Shown in pieces: positions 17,244 through 25,702 of a stretch of DNA of 64,000 bases. The DNA is from Bryobacteraceae bacterium. Its GTDB lineage: Bacteria; Acidobacteriota; Terriglobia; Bryobacterales; Bryobacteraceae. The notes under the pieces were generated by a model, which was given only the letters and a program-made list of their open reading frames with translations, made no database searches and was not told the DNA's origin. The translations under genes were made by a program, and so were the position numbers. The stretch lies in contig JASHNT010000078.1 in assembly GCA_030041495.1 (NCBI GenBank), positions 59,975 to 123,974 on the forward strand. Direction: 5' to 3'. Position 1 is the first letter of the stretch. Every line of letters starts with the position of its first letter.

Positions 17244-17804
17244 TTAACCCTCGATCAAATCGTAGTGGCCGTCGCGGCGGCGCACCAGGACCGTAACGTT
17301 TTCGCTGTCCGCGTCGCGATACACCACGTAGTCGCGTTGCGAGTCCATTTCCAGCATCGCTTCTTCCATGGTCATGGGCTTGCGCTCATTGTGATGATTC
17401 ACGCGAAATACGTTCACCGGGCCCTTTTGAGAATCCTTATCGGATTTGGAAGATCCGCGGCTGGATTTACGCGACGCCTCGGACTGCGCGGCCGGTTCTT
17501 CGTTGCGGCGGTGTTTTTCCCTCCATTTGGCGCGATTCTTGAGAGCCTGCGTCTCCAGGCGTTCCACAGCTTCGTACAGTGCGGTGAACAAATCCGCATT
17601 CGAACTGAGCCCGACCATTTGATGCTCATAGAACGATACGGTGATTTCGGCCTTGAACAAGTGCCGGACCGCGGTCACGACCACGTGAGCCTCGATCTCC
17701 CCCCGTTTCTCCAGCAGCTTCGACAACTTCGCGAACTTCGCGTCCAGTTTCCTTTGAAACTTGGGAGACAAGTCCTGCTTGATTCCGGTGTAAGTGATTT
17801 TCAT
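17244..17804 (-). CDS. hpf: Ribosome hibernation-promoting factor, long form
   Basis: 186 residues. N-terminal beta-alpha-beta-beta-beta-alpha HPF/YfiA domain (about 1-100, ITYTGIKQDLSPKFQRKLDAKF onward as positions 3-24), a Ser/Lys-rich linker with low complexity (about 105-135), and a C-terminal dimerisation domain (about 135-186, containing MTMEEAMLEMDSQRDYVVYR). Long HPF joins two 70S ribosomes into inactive 100S dimers in stationary phase. It follows rpoN by 14 bases, so the two are co-transcribed, linking hibernation to the same transcript as the alternative sigma factor. Confidence 0.95.
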   Translation of the reverse strand: MKITYTGIKQDLSPKFQRKLDAKFAKLSKLLEKRGEIEAHVVVTAVRHLFKAEITVSFYEHQMVGLSSNADLFTALYEAVERLETQALKNRAKWREKHRRNEEPAAQSEASRKSSRGSSKSDKDSQKGPVNVFRVNHHNERKPMTMEEAMLEMDSQRDYVVYRDADSENVTVLVRRRDGHYDLIEG

Positions 17805-17818
17805 GGTTTCCTCCGCGC

Positions 17819-19420
17819 CTAAGCCCGGACGCGGCGCTGATGGGTCGATGGAATCCGCATATCCTCACGATACTTGGCCACCGTTCGGCGAGTGACCTCG
17901 ATGCCTTCGGCTTGCAGCAGACTGGTAATCTGCTCGTCGGTAAGCGGGTGGGAGGCATCCTCTTCTTCGATCATCTTCTTCACGCGGCGCTTCAGGATGA
18001 GCAGCGGAGTCGCCGTTCCGCCCGGTCCCTGCACCGCTTCGGAGAAGAAGTACCGGAGTTCGAACACGCCCTGGGGAGTGTGCGCGTATTTATTGGAGAC
18101 AGCGCGGCTGACGGTCGAGGGGTGAACCCCAATTTCTTCCGCGATCTCCTTGATCATCATTGGCTTGAGTTGGTCCAGGCCGCGTTCCAGAAAGTCCATC
18201 TGGCGGCGCACGATAGACTGGCACACCTTAAGAATCGTGTGCTTCCTCTGTTCGATGTTCTTCATCAACTGGATCGCGGAAGCGTAGCGGTCCCGGACAT
18301 AATTCCGGACGTCCTTATTGGGCTCCTGAGTGCGATCCAGCATGCGCCGGTATTGCGGGTTGAGGCGCAGCGTCGGGACATCTTCCTCGTTGAGTTGAAT
18401 CAGGTACCCGTCGCTATCCTTAGATATGTAAACGTCCGGCTCGACCACTCGGGCGCCGGGGCCGGAATAGCGCAGGCCGGGTTGCGGGTCAAGGTGGCGG
18501 ATCACCTCCAAGGCGATCTGAATGTGCTCCAAAGGACGGCGTAGAACCTTGGCCAGTTCCTTGTATTGCCGCGTTTCGAGCAGCTTGAGATGGTCGGAGA
18601 CGATCTGCCAGGCCACGCCGCCCTTGGCGTTGCGGCTTTCGAGCTGGAGCAACAGGCATTCCCGCACATCCAGCGCGCCGACGCCCGCCGGGTCCAGGGA
18701 GTGCACAATGCGAATCGCCTCTTCCACATCCCCCATGGCGCAGTGCTCGGCTTCGGCGATTTCGGCTAACGTCGCGGTAAGGTAGCCGTTCTCGTCCAGA
18801 TTGCCGATGATCTCCTCAGCGGCGTCGCGGATGGTCTCGCTCATCGCGACCAGCGCAAGCTGGGAGCGCAGATGGTCCGAGAGAGTAACCGGGGACGACA
18901 GGAACGTCTCGAAGGATGGTTTCTCAATGTTTTCCGATGCCGGGCTCTTGAAGCCGGGATCGAGATAGTTGTCGAAATAGTCGCCCAGGTCGATTTCTTC
19001 AAACGGATCGGCAGCCGAAGGCGCTTCCGGGGTTTCGGTCGCAGGGGAGGGAGACGCTTCGGCATCTGCCTCGGTGGTGGCGCTGGCGGCAGCGGTAGGC
19101 TCGGGGCTCTCCGCATCGGCGGACTCGAAAGCCGACTCGGCTTCGGCCGGGTTGACCGTGGCTTCCAGGATCGACTGGTCCGCAGGCTCGGCGGTGCGCT
19201 CCGCTTCGGCTTCCAGGAGCGGTTGCAACTCCTCCGGCGTCAGCTCCTCGCCGCCCTCGGCGGCTTCTTCCAGAACCGGGTTCTCGGCGATCTCCGCCGA
19301 AATCATGTCCTTCAACTCCAGGCGATTCAACTGGAGCAGGCTTACCATCTGTACCAGTCCAGGCGTCAGCGTTTGCTTCTGCTGAACCCGGACTTGAAGG
19401 CGTGGCGACAGCGAACTCAT
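17819..19420 (-). CDS. rpoN: RNA polymerase sigma-54 factor RpoN
   Basis: 533 residues. Region I is Gln/Leu-rich (RVQQKQTLTPGLVQMVSLLQ), region II is long, acidic and Ala/Glu-rich (about 65-160), then the core-binding domain, a helix-turn-helix (IGVHPSTVSRAVSNKY) and the RpoN box TRRTVAKYRE near the C-terminus, which recognises the -24 element. It needs an AAA+ activator to open promoters; one such activator is encoded at 35.3 kb. It forms one transcript with hpf and rapZ downstream and TPR and zinc-finger genes upstream. Confidence 0.97.
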   Translation of the reverse strand: MSSLSPRLQVRVQQKQTLTPGLVQMVSLLQLNRLELKDMISAEIAENPVLEEAAEGGEELTPEELQPLLEAEAERTAEPADQSILEATVNPAEAESAFESADAESPEPTAAASATTEADAEASPSPATETPEAPSAADPFEEIDLGDYFDNYLDPGFKSPASENIEKPSFETFLSSPVTLSDHLRSQLALVAMSETIRDAAEEIIGNLDENGYLTATLAEIAEAEHCAMGDVEEAIRIVHSLDPAGVGALDVRECLLLQLESRNAKGGVAWQIVSDHLKLLETRQYKELAKVLRRPLEHIQIALEVIRHLDPQPGLRYSGPGARVVEPDVYISKDSDGYLIQLNEEDVPTLRLNPQYRRMLDRTQEPNKDVRNYVRDRYASAIQLMKNIEQRKHTILKVCQSIVRRQMDFLERGLDQLKPMMIKEIAEEIGVHPSTVSRAVSNKYAHTPQGVFELRYFFSEAVQGPGGTATPLLILKRRVKKMIEEEDASHPLTDEQITSLLQAEGIEVTRRTVAKYREDMRIPSTHQRRVRA

Positions 19421-19492
19421 GCCTGGTTCCAGTCTATCACTGGCGTGAGTCTGTAGCCTCGCAGCATAAGGGCCGCAACGCCATCCTGGCAG

Positions 19493-21151
19493 TTAGTTGA
19501 AATACGTCTGGGCCAGCTCGGGATCTGCGGCAGCGGCTTTGCTCCACGCCTGCCGCGCTTCCTCTTCGCGGCCCGTGGCGTGCAGGGCGTGGCCCAGGTT
19601 GATCAGGGCCTGTGGAAAATCGGGCTTGGCGACAACCGCCGATTGGTAGCATTCGGCCGCCGCGGCTTCATCGCCGGTTGCCTGCAAGAGCAGCCCCAGG
19701 TTAAATGACAGTTCGGGGGACGATACACCCAGAGCAAGCGACTTTCTTTGCAATTCCCAGGCCGACTTAGGGTCTTTGCGCTCAACGGCGATCGCCGTTA
19801 AGGCCCGTAAGGCGTCGGCGTTGTGCGGCTGCAAGGCCAGCACACGGTTGAAGGTCTGCTGCGCGCCGTCCAGATCCTCGAACTTCCAGAACGCCAGACC
19901 CAGATTGATCATCGCCTCCACCCAATCGCGGCGCTTCTTGAGGCAAGTCTCGAAGCTGTCCACCGCACCGGCGTATTCTCCGCGCTGCAGTTGCAGAAAA
20001 CCCAAGCGGAACGCCGCGTCGTCCCAATCGGACTTGACGGCCAGCAGCTTCTCAAAGCTTTGTTCGGCTTGCTCCAGGTTGCCTTCGCGCTCCTCCAGCA
20101 ACGCCAGGTTCCACAGCACACCAGCGGAATCGGGAGCACCGGCCAGGGCTTTTTCATGAGCCTTGCGCGCGCCGGCGAAATCGCCGCGTTCCTGCAGCAC
20201 AGCGCCCAGGTTCGCGTTCGGCTCAACGGCGTCCGGGCGAAGGCGGGTGGCCTCGCGATAGGCGTTTCCGGCCTGCTCCAGGCGGCCGGTCTTCTGATAT
20301 GCGACGCCCAGATTGACCCAACCTTCGTAGGAATCAGGCGCGGCCTTGACCAGTTGGGTGCAGTATTGCACCGCCGCGCTGTAGTCGCCACGCGACAAAG
20401 CCGCGCTCGCCAGCCCCTCCAGTGCGAAGCGCGATTGGGGCCGGATTTTGAGCAGCCGCTCCGACAGCTCCTTAGTGCGGGCGTCGTCCTTGCGCGCCGC
20501 GGAGATCGTGATCATGTTCGCCAGCAGTTCCGCCGAGTTGGCGTTACCGGGCAGTAACTTGCGATAAATCTCCGCCGCTTCGTCCAGCCGGCCGAGCTGA
20601 TGCAGGGCTACCGCCTTCCCGAATAGTGTCCGGTCATGATTGGGGTTGCCTTGCAGCGCATGGTCGAAGCATGGCAATGCTTCTTCGGACCTGCTGAGAT
20701 GCACCAGGCACATTCCGCGGCCGGTGTGCGCCTGCCAGCGCTGAGCATCCAGGGCGACGGCTTGTTCGAACGCCTGCGCAGCGCTTTCGAACTTGGATTG
20801 CCGCTCCCGCACCAGCCCCAGATTGTAGTGTGCGGCCGCCTGCTTAGGATCCGCCTCAAGGACCTTGGCATAACAGCGTTCCGCCTCTTCCCATTTCTGT
20901 TGCTCGAAGCGCAGATGGCCAAGACCGGAGTAGACCTCGGCGGGCGACTCGCCGCGCGCCGCGGCGCCCTCCAGTTCCTTGACAGCGTCGTCCAGGCGTC
21001 CCGAGGCGGCCAGCTTCACGGCCTTCGCCAGCGAACTGGAGGAGGCCGGCCGCTTCTCTTTGGAAGAGCTGTCGGGCGCGTCCCCGCGCATCAACCTCTC
21101 AACTAGCTCGTCGTCGATGAAAAAGACGTTTTGTCCGTTGCTATCCGCCAT
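19493..21151 (-). CDS. TPR-repeat protein
   Basis: 552 residues made almost wholly of tetratricopeptide repeats (about 12-14 copies of the A-x3-Y/LG pattern, for instance AAHYNLGLVRERQSKFESAA and AEVYSGLGHLRFEQQKWEEA) from about residue 40 to the end. No signal peptide or membrane helix, so cytosolic. It begins MADSNGQNVFFIDDELVERL, a short acidic segment likely to bind a partner. It lies 14 bases downstream of the zinc-finger/membrane protein gene, so the two are probably expressed together and may interact. Specific role unknown. Confidence 0.9.
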   Translation of the reverse strand: MADSNGQNVFFIDDELVERLMRGDAPDSSSKEKRPASSSSLAKAVKLAASGRLDDAVKELEGAAARGESPAEVYSGLGHLRFEQQKWEEAERCYAKVLEADPKQAAAHYNLGLVRERQSKFESAAQAFEQAVALDAQRWQAHTGRGMCLVHLSRSEEALPCFDHALQGNPNHDRTLFGKAVALHQLGRLDEAAEIYRKLLPGNANSAELLANMITISAARKDDARTKELSERLLKIRPQSRFALEGLASAALSRGDYSAAVQYCTQLVKAAPDSYEGWVNLGVAYQKTGRLEQAGNAYREATRLRPDAVEPNANLGAVLQERGDFAGARKAHEKALAGAPDSAGVLWNLALLEEREGNLEQAEQSFEKLLAVKSDWDDAAFRLGFLQLQRGEYAGAVDSFETCLKKRRDWVEAMINLGLAFWKFEDLDGAQQTFNRVLALQPHNADALRALTAIAVERKDPKSAWELQRKSLALGVSSPELSFNLGLLLQATGDEAAAAECYQSAVVAKPDFPQALINLGHALHATGREEEARQAWSKAAAADPELAQTYFN

Positions 21152-21164
21152 CGTTTCCGATCTC

Positions 21165-23669
21165 CTATTTCCGCTTCAGCGGAATTACGTTCAAGGTGTC
21201 TCTGAGCTTGCCGCTTTCCCCGTTCTCGTAGTACAAACCCACTCCGCCTACCGCGAGCTGGCTGTCATTCCACTGGTCGGCCTTCTGGTCTTGCACCCAT
21301 GTGGTGAAGCGATCGCCGATGATATCCATGCGGACTTTGTAGGTCGTGTCCAGGTGCGCCTGGATCGGCAGCGGCACTTGCATTCTAGGCTGCTCCTGCC
21401 CGTTAATCACCGCGAAACGTACCAACGCCACCACGGGGTCGCGCCCCGGGGTGATCATTTGAATCTTTTCCACGTAAAAGCTCTTGTCAGCGGCGCGGAA
21501 GACCCATCCCAGCGAGCCGCGTTCAATCTGTCCTTCAAACACCAGACGGTAATCGCGCTGCGTCAAAGACCCTCGCAAAATGTCAACGTGCCGGTTCAGC
21601 TTCACCCCGGGGCGGTCGGCGAACCAATCCTGCTCCCAGCCCGCGGTATTGGCCAGTGCGGGCTCCTCCTCCATCACCGGTTCAGTGGAGACGGCGACGG
21701 CAGGCTTGGCCGATCCCGATCCGCGCGAGGTAAGCACGATCCCGCCAATCCCCAACGCCAACACAGCCGCGATTCCGCCGAGCCGTACGGCGATTGGCAA
21801 GCGGCTCCAGAATGTTTCCTTCTGTCCGAAGGAAAGCTTGGGGAGCCCCAACTGATCCAGCTCTTGGCCCATAGGCGCTGGTGCGGCGGGCACTGCCGCC
21901 TTCTCTGCAACGGAAACCTGCGCGGCGGTTCGAATGCCGGCCGGTTTCGGTGACTCGCCTGATTTCGAGGGTGTCGTGGGCTTGGCCGGCTCCGCCGGCT
22001 TGGCAGGCTGAGCCGCCTTGGGATGATCGAAGGGCCGGGCTTCGGCAGGTTTGCTCTCAGCAGGCTTAGCCGGTTCGGCAGGCTTGGCGGATTCCGGTTT
22101 CACGGGCGCCGCGGGCTTGGGCGGCTCCGGCTTCGGCTGTTCTTTGACCTGCAACGGAAGCACGCGCACGTCGGCTCGGCGAGGCTTCGCCTCCGGCCGC
22201 AATTCGGGTCTTTCCAAAAACGGAGTGGACTTGGCGGGGCTTGCCTTTTCCGGTGCGGGCTCCGCGCTAGGCGGCTTCAGCGCGGGCCCCAGGATCATGA
22301 CGGGTCGCAAGGGCAATCCGGTGTCGCGCGGAATCTGCAAATCGCCGTTGCGCACGGCCGCCGACGTGAACACCTGAACCGGCTTGCCGCGCGCCGGCCC
22401 CAGACCATGCAGGGTGACGGGAAGGGGCTTAGTGATGGTGGGGGCGAGCGGCGCCGCGGCGGCGGCCTCGGGCTCCGCGCGCTCGACTGGCGCGGTTTCG
22501 CTTTGCTCCTGAAAATGCTCCGTGCCCGCGATGCTCTCGACGAACACCGGGTTGATATGCACGGGTTCGAAGCGGACGGGTTCCGGTTTCAAGCTCACGG
22601 CAGGCGGGGCTTCCTGGCGCGCCGGCTCGATGGGCGCCGATTCGACCCGCGAAGCCATTGCGGGAGGTTTGGCCGTGGAAGGTTCGACCAGGGAAGGTTC
22701 GGCGGCGGGCGCAATTTCGGTCCCGGGTTCGGCCCAATCGGTCAGCGCGAAATCCAGACGCACAAGCTCGCCTAGAAGGATTTCGCTGCCCGCATGCGGG
22801 GCAAGATCCACTTCCGGCGCCAGCCAAAGCGTGGGTGAACCACTGGGCGGATGCGGCTCCAGACTCACCTCCAACGCTTCACGGACCGGTTCAAATCCAG
22901 ACTCAACCGCAGGCTTCACTTGAATCTCCACTTGAGGGACGCCACGAACGAACTCTCGCAACTCCAGCCCGCGTTCCCGTAGCGGGGTTGGAAAGTCGGC
23001 GACGGTGAAAAGCGACAATGTGATCCGCCCAGCGGAATCCAGGCGGGTGGCGCCCAAATCCGGCTGGAGGTCCCGCAGCCGTGGTAGGACCGGTGCAGGG
23101 GGGGCTGTCAGATTTGCGCTCGAATCCGATGCCGCCGGTGTGCCAGCCTCAAGAGGCAATGGCACTTCGATCAAGAATCCCGCGAGGGCAGCCGGAGCCG
23201 CTTCCGCGGCGTCTTCCTCTGCTTCCACCGCGACTGCTTCCAGCGCGACCCCGATTTGAGGAGCTGGTTCGCTGGAGGGAGGCGAACCGGACTCGGCGCG
23301 GTGCGAAGACTCAGAAACCGGAGAGGGCTCGGATTCGAGGACAGCGGTGTGTGGCGCTGCTGCCGTCACCGGCGACGGACTCGCGGCGGGCTTGGGCGAA
23401 GCGGGTAGGGGCGAGGCAGGGGCGGGGCTCGGATTCTCCTCGCGGCCCGCTTTCTCGCGGCGCTTCAGCGCGGGCGATTCGATCTCTGCTTCCTGCTCGC
23501 CTTTGGCCTCTTTCTCTTTTTCCTTCGCCTCATTGGCTTGCAGGAGCCGGTTCAGGGCAAGCTGGGTGTATTCTTCCTGGTATCTCTGCCGGTGTGCGTC
23601 GGAACAGAACTCGCCGCCCCTGAGCCGCTTGAATAGGGCGAGCTCCTTCCCGCAGTATAAGCACCGCAT
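21165..23669 (-). CDS. Unknown protein: N-terminal FCS-type zinc finger, Pro/Ala/Glu-rich region, one membrane helix, C-terminal beta-sandwich-like domain
   Basis: 834 residues. Cys 3, Cys 6, Cys 22 and His 26 (CLYC...EFCSDAHRQRY) form a small zinc site near the start. Residues about 50-620 are low-complexity Pro/Ala/Glu/Ser-rich, with PAKPAEPAKP-type repeats. One transmembrane helix lies at about 628-648 (GGIAAVLALGIGGIVLTS). The last 158 residues (677-834) look like a globular, beta-rich, LamG/DUF1080-like domain (LVFEGQIERGSLGWVFRAAD, VGLYYENGESG). By topology the zinc finger and linker are cytosolic and the sandwich extracytoplasmic. The fold of the last part is inference. First gene of the rpoN operon. 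Confidence 0.8.
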   Translation of the reverse strand: MRCLYCGKELALFKRLRGGEFCSDAHRQRYQEEYTQLALNRLLQANEAKEKEKEAKGEQEAEIESPALKRREKAGREENPSPAPASPLPASPKPAASPSPVTAAAPHTAVLESEPSPVSESSHRAESGSPPSSEPAPQIGVALEAVAVEAEEDAAEAAPAALAGFLIEVPLPLEAGTPAASDSSANLTAPPAPVLPRLRDLQPDLGATRLDSAGRITLSLFTVADFPTPLRERGLELREFVRGVPQVEIQVKPAVESGFEPVREALEVSLEPHPPSGSPTLWLAPEVDLAPHAGSEILLGELVRLDFALTDWAEPGTEIAPAAEPSLVEPSTAKPPAMASRVESAPIEPARQEAPPAVSLKPEPVRFEPVHINPVFVESIAGTEHFQEQSETAPVERAEPEAAAAAPLAPTITKPLPVTLHGLGPARGKPVQVFTSAAVRNGDLQIPRDTGLPLRPVMILGPALKPPSAEPAPEKASPAKSTPFLERPELRPEAKPRRADVRVLPLQVKEQPKPEPPKPAAPVKPESAKPAEPAKPAESKPAEARPFDHPKAAQPAKPAEPAKPTTPSKSGESPKPAGIRTAAQVSVAEKAAVPAAPAPMGQELDQLGLPKLSFGQKETFWSRLPIAVRLGGIAAVLALGIGGIVLTSRGSGSAKPAVAVSTEPVMEEEPALANTAGWEQDWFADRPGVKLNRHVDILRGSLTQRDYRLVFEGQIERGSLGWVFRAADKSFYVEKIQMITPGRDPVVALVRFAVINGQEQPRMQVPLPIQAHLDTTYKVRMDIIGDRFTTWVQDQKADQWNDSQLAVGGVGLYYENGESGKLRDTLNVIPLKRK

Positions 23670-23984
23670 GCTTACTACATCGTCCCTTTACCCCTCAGGC
23701 TAAAGGGCACTCTTAGAGGTTTCCATGCGGTAAAGCACTTATGGCCTGTTTTTCAGGCTGGGCCCTTACGGATTGTTAAGGCTAAGACCTTACGCCGGCC
23801 TGGGTCTACGGGACCATACCGAGCCCGGAGCGCCGGAATCGCCTGAATAATGAAGCGAACCGGCCGGGCCATGGTGTATTCCTATGCCATCTCCGGCTCC
23901 CTTCCTAATGCCGCCGAGCTAAAGTTCTTCTCCTATTGGCCGATCTGATGATTTCTAAGGTACGGCAGTCCAAAGGAGGCAAAG
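23670..23984. other. 315-bp intergenic region between divergent genes, with inverted repeats
   Basis: No open frame of coding quality. It separates the 834-residue protein gene (minus) from the roadblock gene (plus), so must hold both promoters. I see a hairpin-capable pair CCCTTTA/TAAAGGG at about 23683-23706 and GCCTG-TTTTT-CAGGC at about 23747-23761, plus related AAGGCTAAGACCTTA-like sequence near 23777. The minus-strand leader of the zinc-finger gene would carry these hairpins. I could not match them to a known riboswitch class. Confidence 0.5.
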
Positions 23985-24350
23985 ATGGCGAAGGGAGAGG
24001 CTCTAAAGGCCCAAATCGAGGAGCTCCGTGGGGCGATCCCGGAGCTAAAAGGGGTTTTGCTGGCATCCAACGAGGGATTGCCGATCGCACATTCTCTTTC
24101 GAACGGCGCGGACCCGAACCGGGTTGCGGCGATGGCAGCCGCCGCATCCAGCCTCGGCCGCCGCATCACCGAGAGCATGGCCGTGGGTGCGCTGGGCGAG
24201 GTGTCGATTCTCGCCGATGAAGGTGCGTTGTTCGTGTATTCAGCGGGAAACAAGGCGGTGCTCGCGGTGCTCAGCCCGCAAGGCGGCAATGCCGGCTTGA
24301 TTCACCTGGAAGCTCGCTCGGCGGCGAAGCAGATCGGGGATTTGTTCTAA
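23985..24350 (+). CDS. Roadblock/LC7 domain protein (MglB-like)
   Basis: 121 residues, one roadblock domain: ELRGAIPELKGVLLASNEGLPIA near residue 10-32, a helix rich in Ala (AAMAAAASSLGRRITE), and GALFVYSAGNKAVLAVLSP. Roadblock proteins bind small Ras-like GTPases; MglB is the GAP of the polarity GTPase MglA. No MglA lies next to it in this window, so the partner is elsewhere. A strong ribosome site AAAGGAGG precedes the ATG. Monocistronic, followed 10 bases later by the convergent toxin remnant. Confidence 0.88.
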   Translation: MAKGEALKAQIEELRGAIPELKGVLLASNEGLPIAHSLSNGADPNRVAAMAAAASSLGRRITESMAVGALGEVSILADEGALFVYSAGNKAVLAVLSPQGGNAGLIHLEARSAAKQIGDLF

Positions 24351-24359
24351 GCCGCCCAA

Positions 24360-24664
24360 TCACAGGTCCCCCGGAGGGAGCCTGTCGCGAGCACCGTGGC
24401 GAATGTGGAGAATTTCAACCAGCCTCCGCGGTTCGACGATCCGGTAGATGACGCGATAGACGTGGCTTGCTGCAGTAAATGCCGGAAGTGCTTGCTCTCA
24501 GGCGTCGCCGGACAGCGGCGTGGATATTCTTCCAGGCTGAAAATGGCCTTTTCGAGGCCGCGAAACCATTTGAAAGCCAGCTCCGAATTCTCCGCATCAA
24601 CGGCGGCGTAAATTTCTGCCAAGTCACGTTCTGCGCGTGGCAGAATCCGAATCCGGTATGCCAC
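24360..24664 (-). pseudogene. RelE/ParE-type toxin gene, frameshifted
   Basis: The N-terminal two thirds reads in one frame from GTG 24664 (VAYRIRILPRAERDLAEIYA ... KHFRHLL), typical of ParE/RelE. The expected C-terminal third is in a different frame: HVYRVIYRIVEPRRLVEIL and IRHGARDRLPPGDL ending at TGA 24360. The frames join near 24465-24472, which fits loss of one base. Read in the first frame the protein ends in an unrelated tail at 24347. The toxin is thus probably dead, while the antitoxin upstream is intact. The GTG start overlaps the antitoxin end by 41 bases. Confidence 0.8.
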
Positions 24665-24938
24665 GCTTCGCCTTGAATTCGGCAAAGAACTCCCGGACAG
24701 GCCTCCCCTTTCCTGCGCGCGCCTCTTCAAGCCCCTGACGGATGCCCTCCATCGCGTCGGCTCGCGCGGCGATGTCCAGCAGCCGCTGATAGGCCTCCGC
24801 GTCCTGCACCACCGCTACGGCCCGTCCCTTCACCGTCAGCACCACGGGACGCTTGCTCTTGTGCAGTTGCTTCATGAAGTCTCCGGAGCGGCGCCGAAAC
24901 GACGTTAGCGAGTGAATATCTTTGACGATATCGAGCAT
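24624..24938 (-). CDS. Phd/YefM-family antitoxin
   Basis: 104 residues. The N-terminal part (residues 1-60) contains the Phd/YefM DNA-binding fold (FMKQLHKSKRPVVLTVKG, then RAVAVVQDAEAYQRLLD), and the C-terminal part is charged and likely disordered until it binds toxin (AGKGRPVREFFAEFKAKRGI). The family represses its own operon and neutralises a RelE/ParE toxin. Here the paired toxin downstream is frameshifted, so the antitoxin may persist as an orphan able to neutralise related toxins elsewhere. Confidence 0.88.
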   Translation of the reverse strand: MLDIVKDIHSLTSFRRRSGDFMKQLHKSKRPVVLTVKGRAVAVVQDAEAYQRLLDIAARADAMEGIRQGLEEARAGKGRPVREFFAEFKAKRGIPDSDSATRRT

Positions 24939-24987
24939 TGGCTTCTTGGCCTATTGAAGCACTCTTTTCGGTGCGGCAGGGGGCTCC

Positions 24988-25665
24988 TCAAGCGCCTGGC
25001 GCGGAGCGTCCGGACTCGACCTCACCAGTTTTCCAGAAGCACATGTCAACGATCTTCATGAGCGGATAGCGCACTCCGACCTCGCCTTTGACATCGTCCC
25101 GCGCCCTCCGGAGTTCGCCGGCGTTCTCCCCGCAGAATCTGACAACCGTCGTGATTAGTTCGCTGTTTAACTCCGAGAACTTAAAACCGTGGCGCCTGAA
25201 ACCGCTAATAAAGTACCGATCACACGCAGGAAAGCAGCCCAACGTGCCCAGGAGGACCTTGGTAACAAGCGTATCCGAGGCCGGCGGCGACTTGAATTCC
25301 AGCGCATATGGCTGATATGCCTCTCGGATGGCAACGGCCGCATCCCGAACAAGCGGGACGAGGTTTGCGTCCTCCGCATCCGTCCCGAATTCGTCTTTCC
25401 GTAACGGTTTAAATCGAGGCTCGGTGAGCAGCCTCACGACTTCGAGGTGGATTGTGTACGTGTATTGCCCCAAAAAAGCCTTCCCTCTATGCATGTCCCA
25501 GCTAGCGAGGTAGTAGCCCAGATGGAGCGCCGCGTGATCCAGATCCGAATTTGTCGCTCCGGCATGCATTCGCTGGAAGTAGCGATAGCAATGGGTCCAG
25601 GAATGCTCCTTGTCATGCTCAGACGTGCCTCTAATATAGTCTTGGACCCTCTCGGAAATTGTCAT
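24988..25665 (-). CDS. Hypothetical protein next to the toxin-antitoxin locus
   Basis: 225 residues, soluble, no signal peptide. Features: an early His-containing segment HSWTHCYRYFQ (about 21-31), DHAALHLGYYLASWDMHRG (about 43-61), a Cys pair GCFPACDRYF, and a C-terminal CFWKTGE. Aromatic and His residues are spread evenly and codon use looks ordinary, so it is a real gene. Family not recognised. It lies 37 bases downstream of uvrC and before the antitoxin on the same strand. Its sporadic look and TA neighbour suggest an accessory gene, but its role is unknown. Confidence 0.7.
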   Translation of the reverse strand: MTISERVQDYIRGTSEHDKEHSWTHCYRYFQRMHAGATNSDLDHAALHLGYYLASWDMHRGKAFLGQYTYTIHLEVVRLLTEPRFKPLRKDEFGTDAEDANLVPLVRDAAVAIREAYQPYALEFKSPPASDTLVTKVLLGTLGCFPACDRYFISGFRRHGFKFSELNSELITTVVRFCGENAGELRRARDDVKGEVGVRYPLMKIVDMCFWKTGEVESGRSAPGA

Positions 25666-25702
25666 ACTTTGGACGGATTATAGCGCCTATTTCAGGGTCC
25701 AA

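Noticed and set aside
23680..23765. c-di-GMP (GEMM) riboswitch in the large gap
   Set aside because: Some A-rich and GC-hairpin elements look suggestive, but the conserved GEMM core bases and two-stem layout are not found on either strand.
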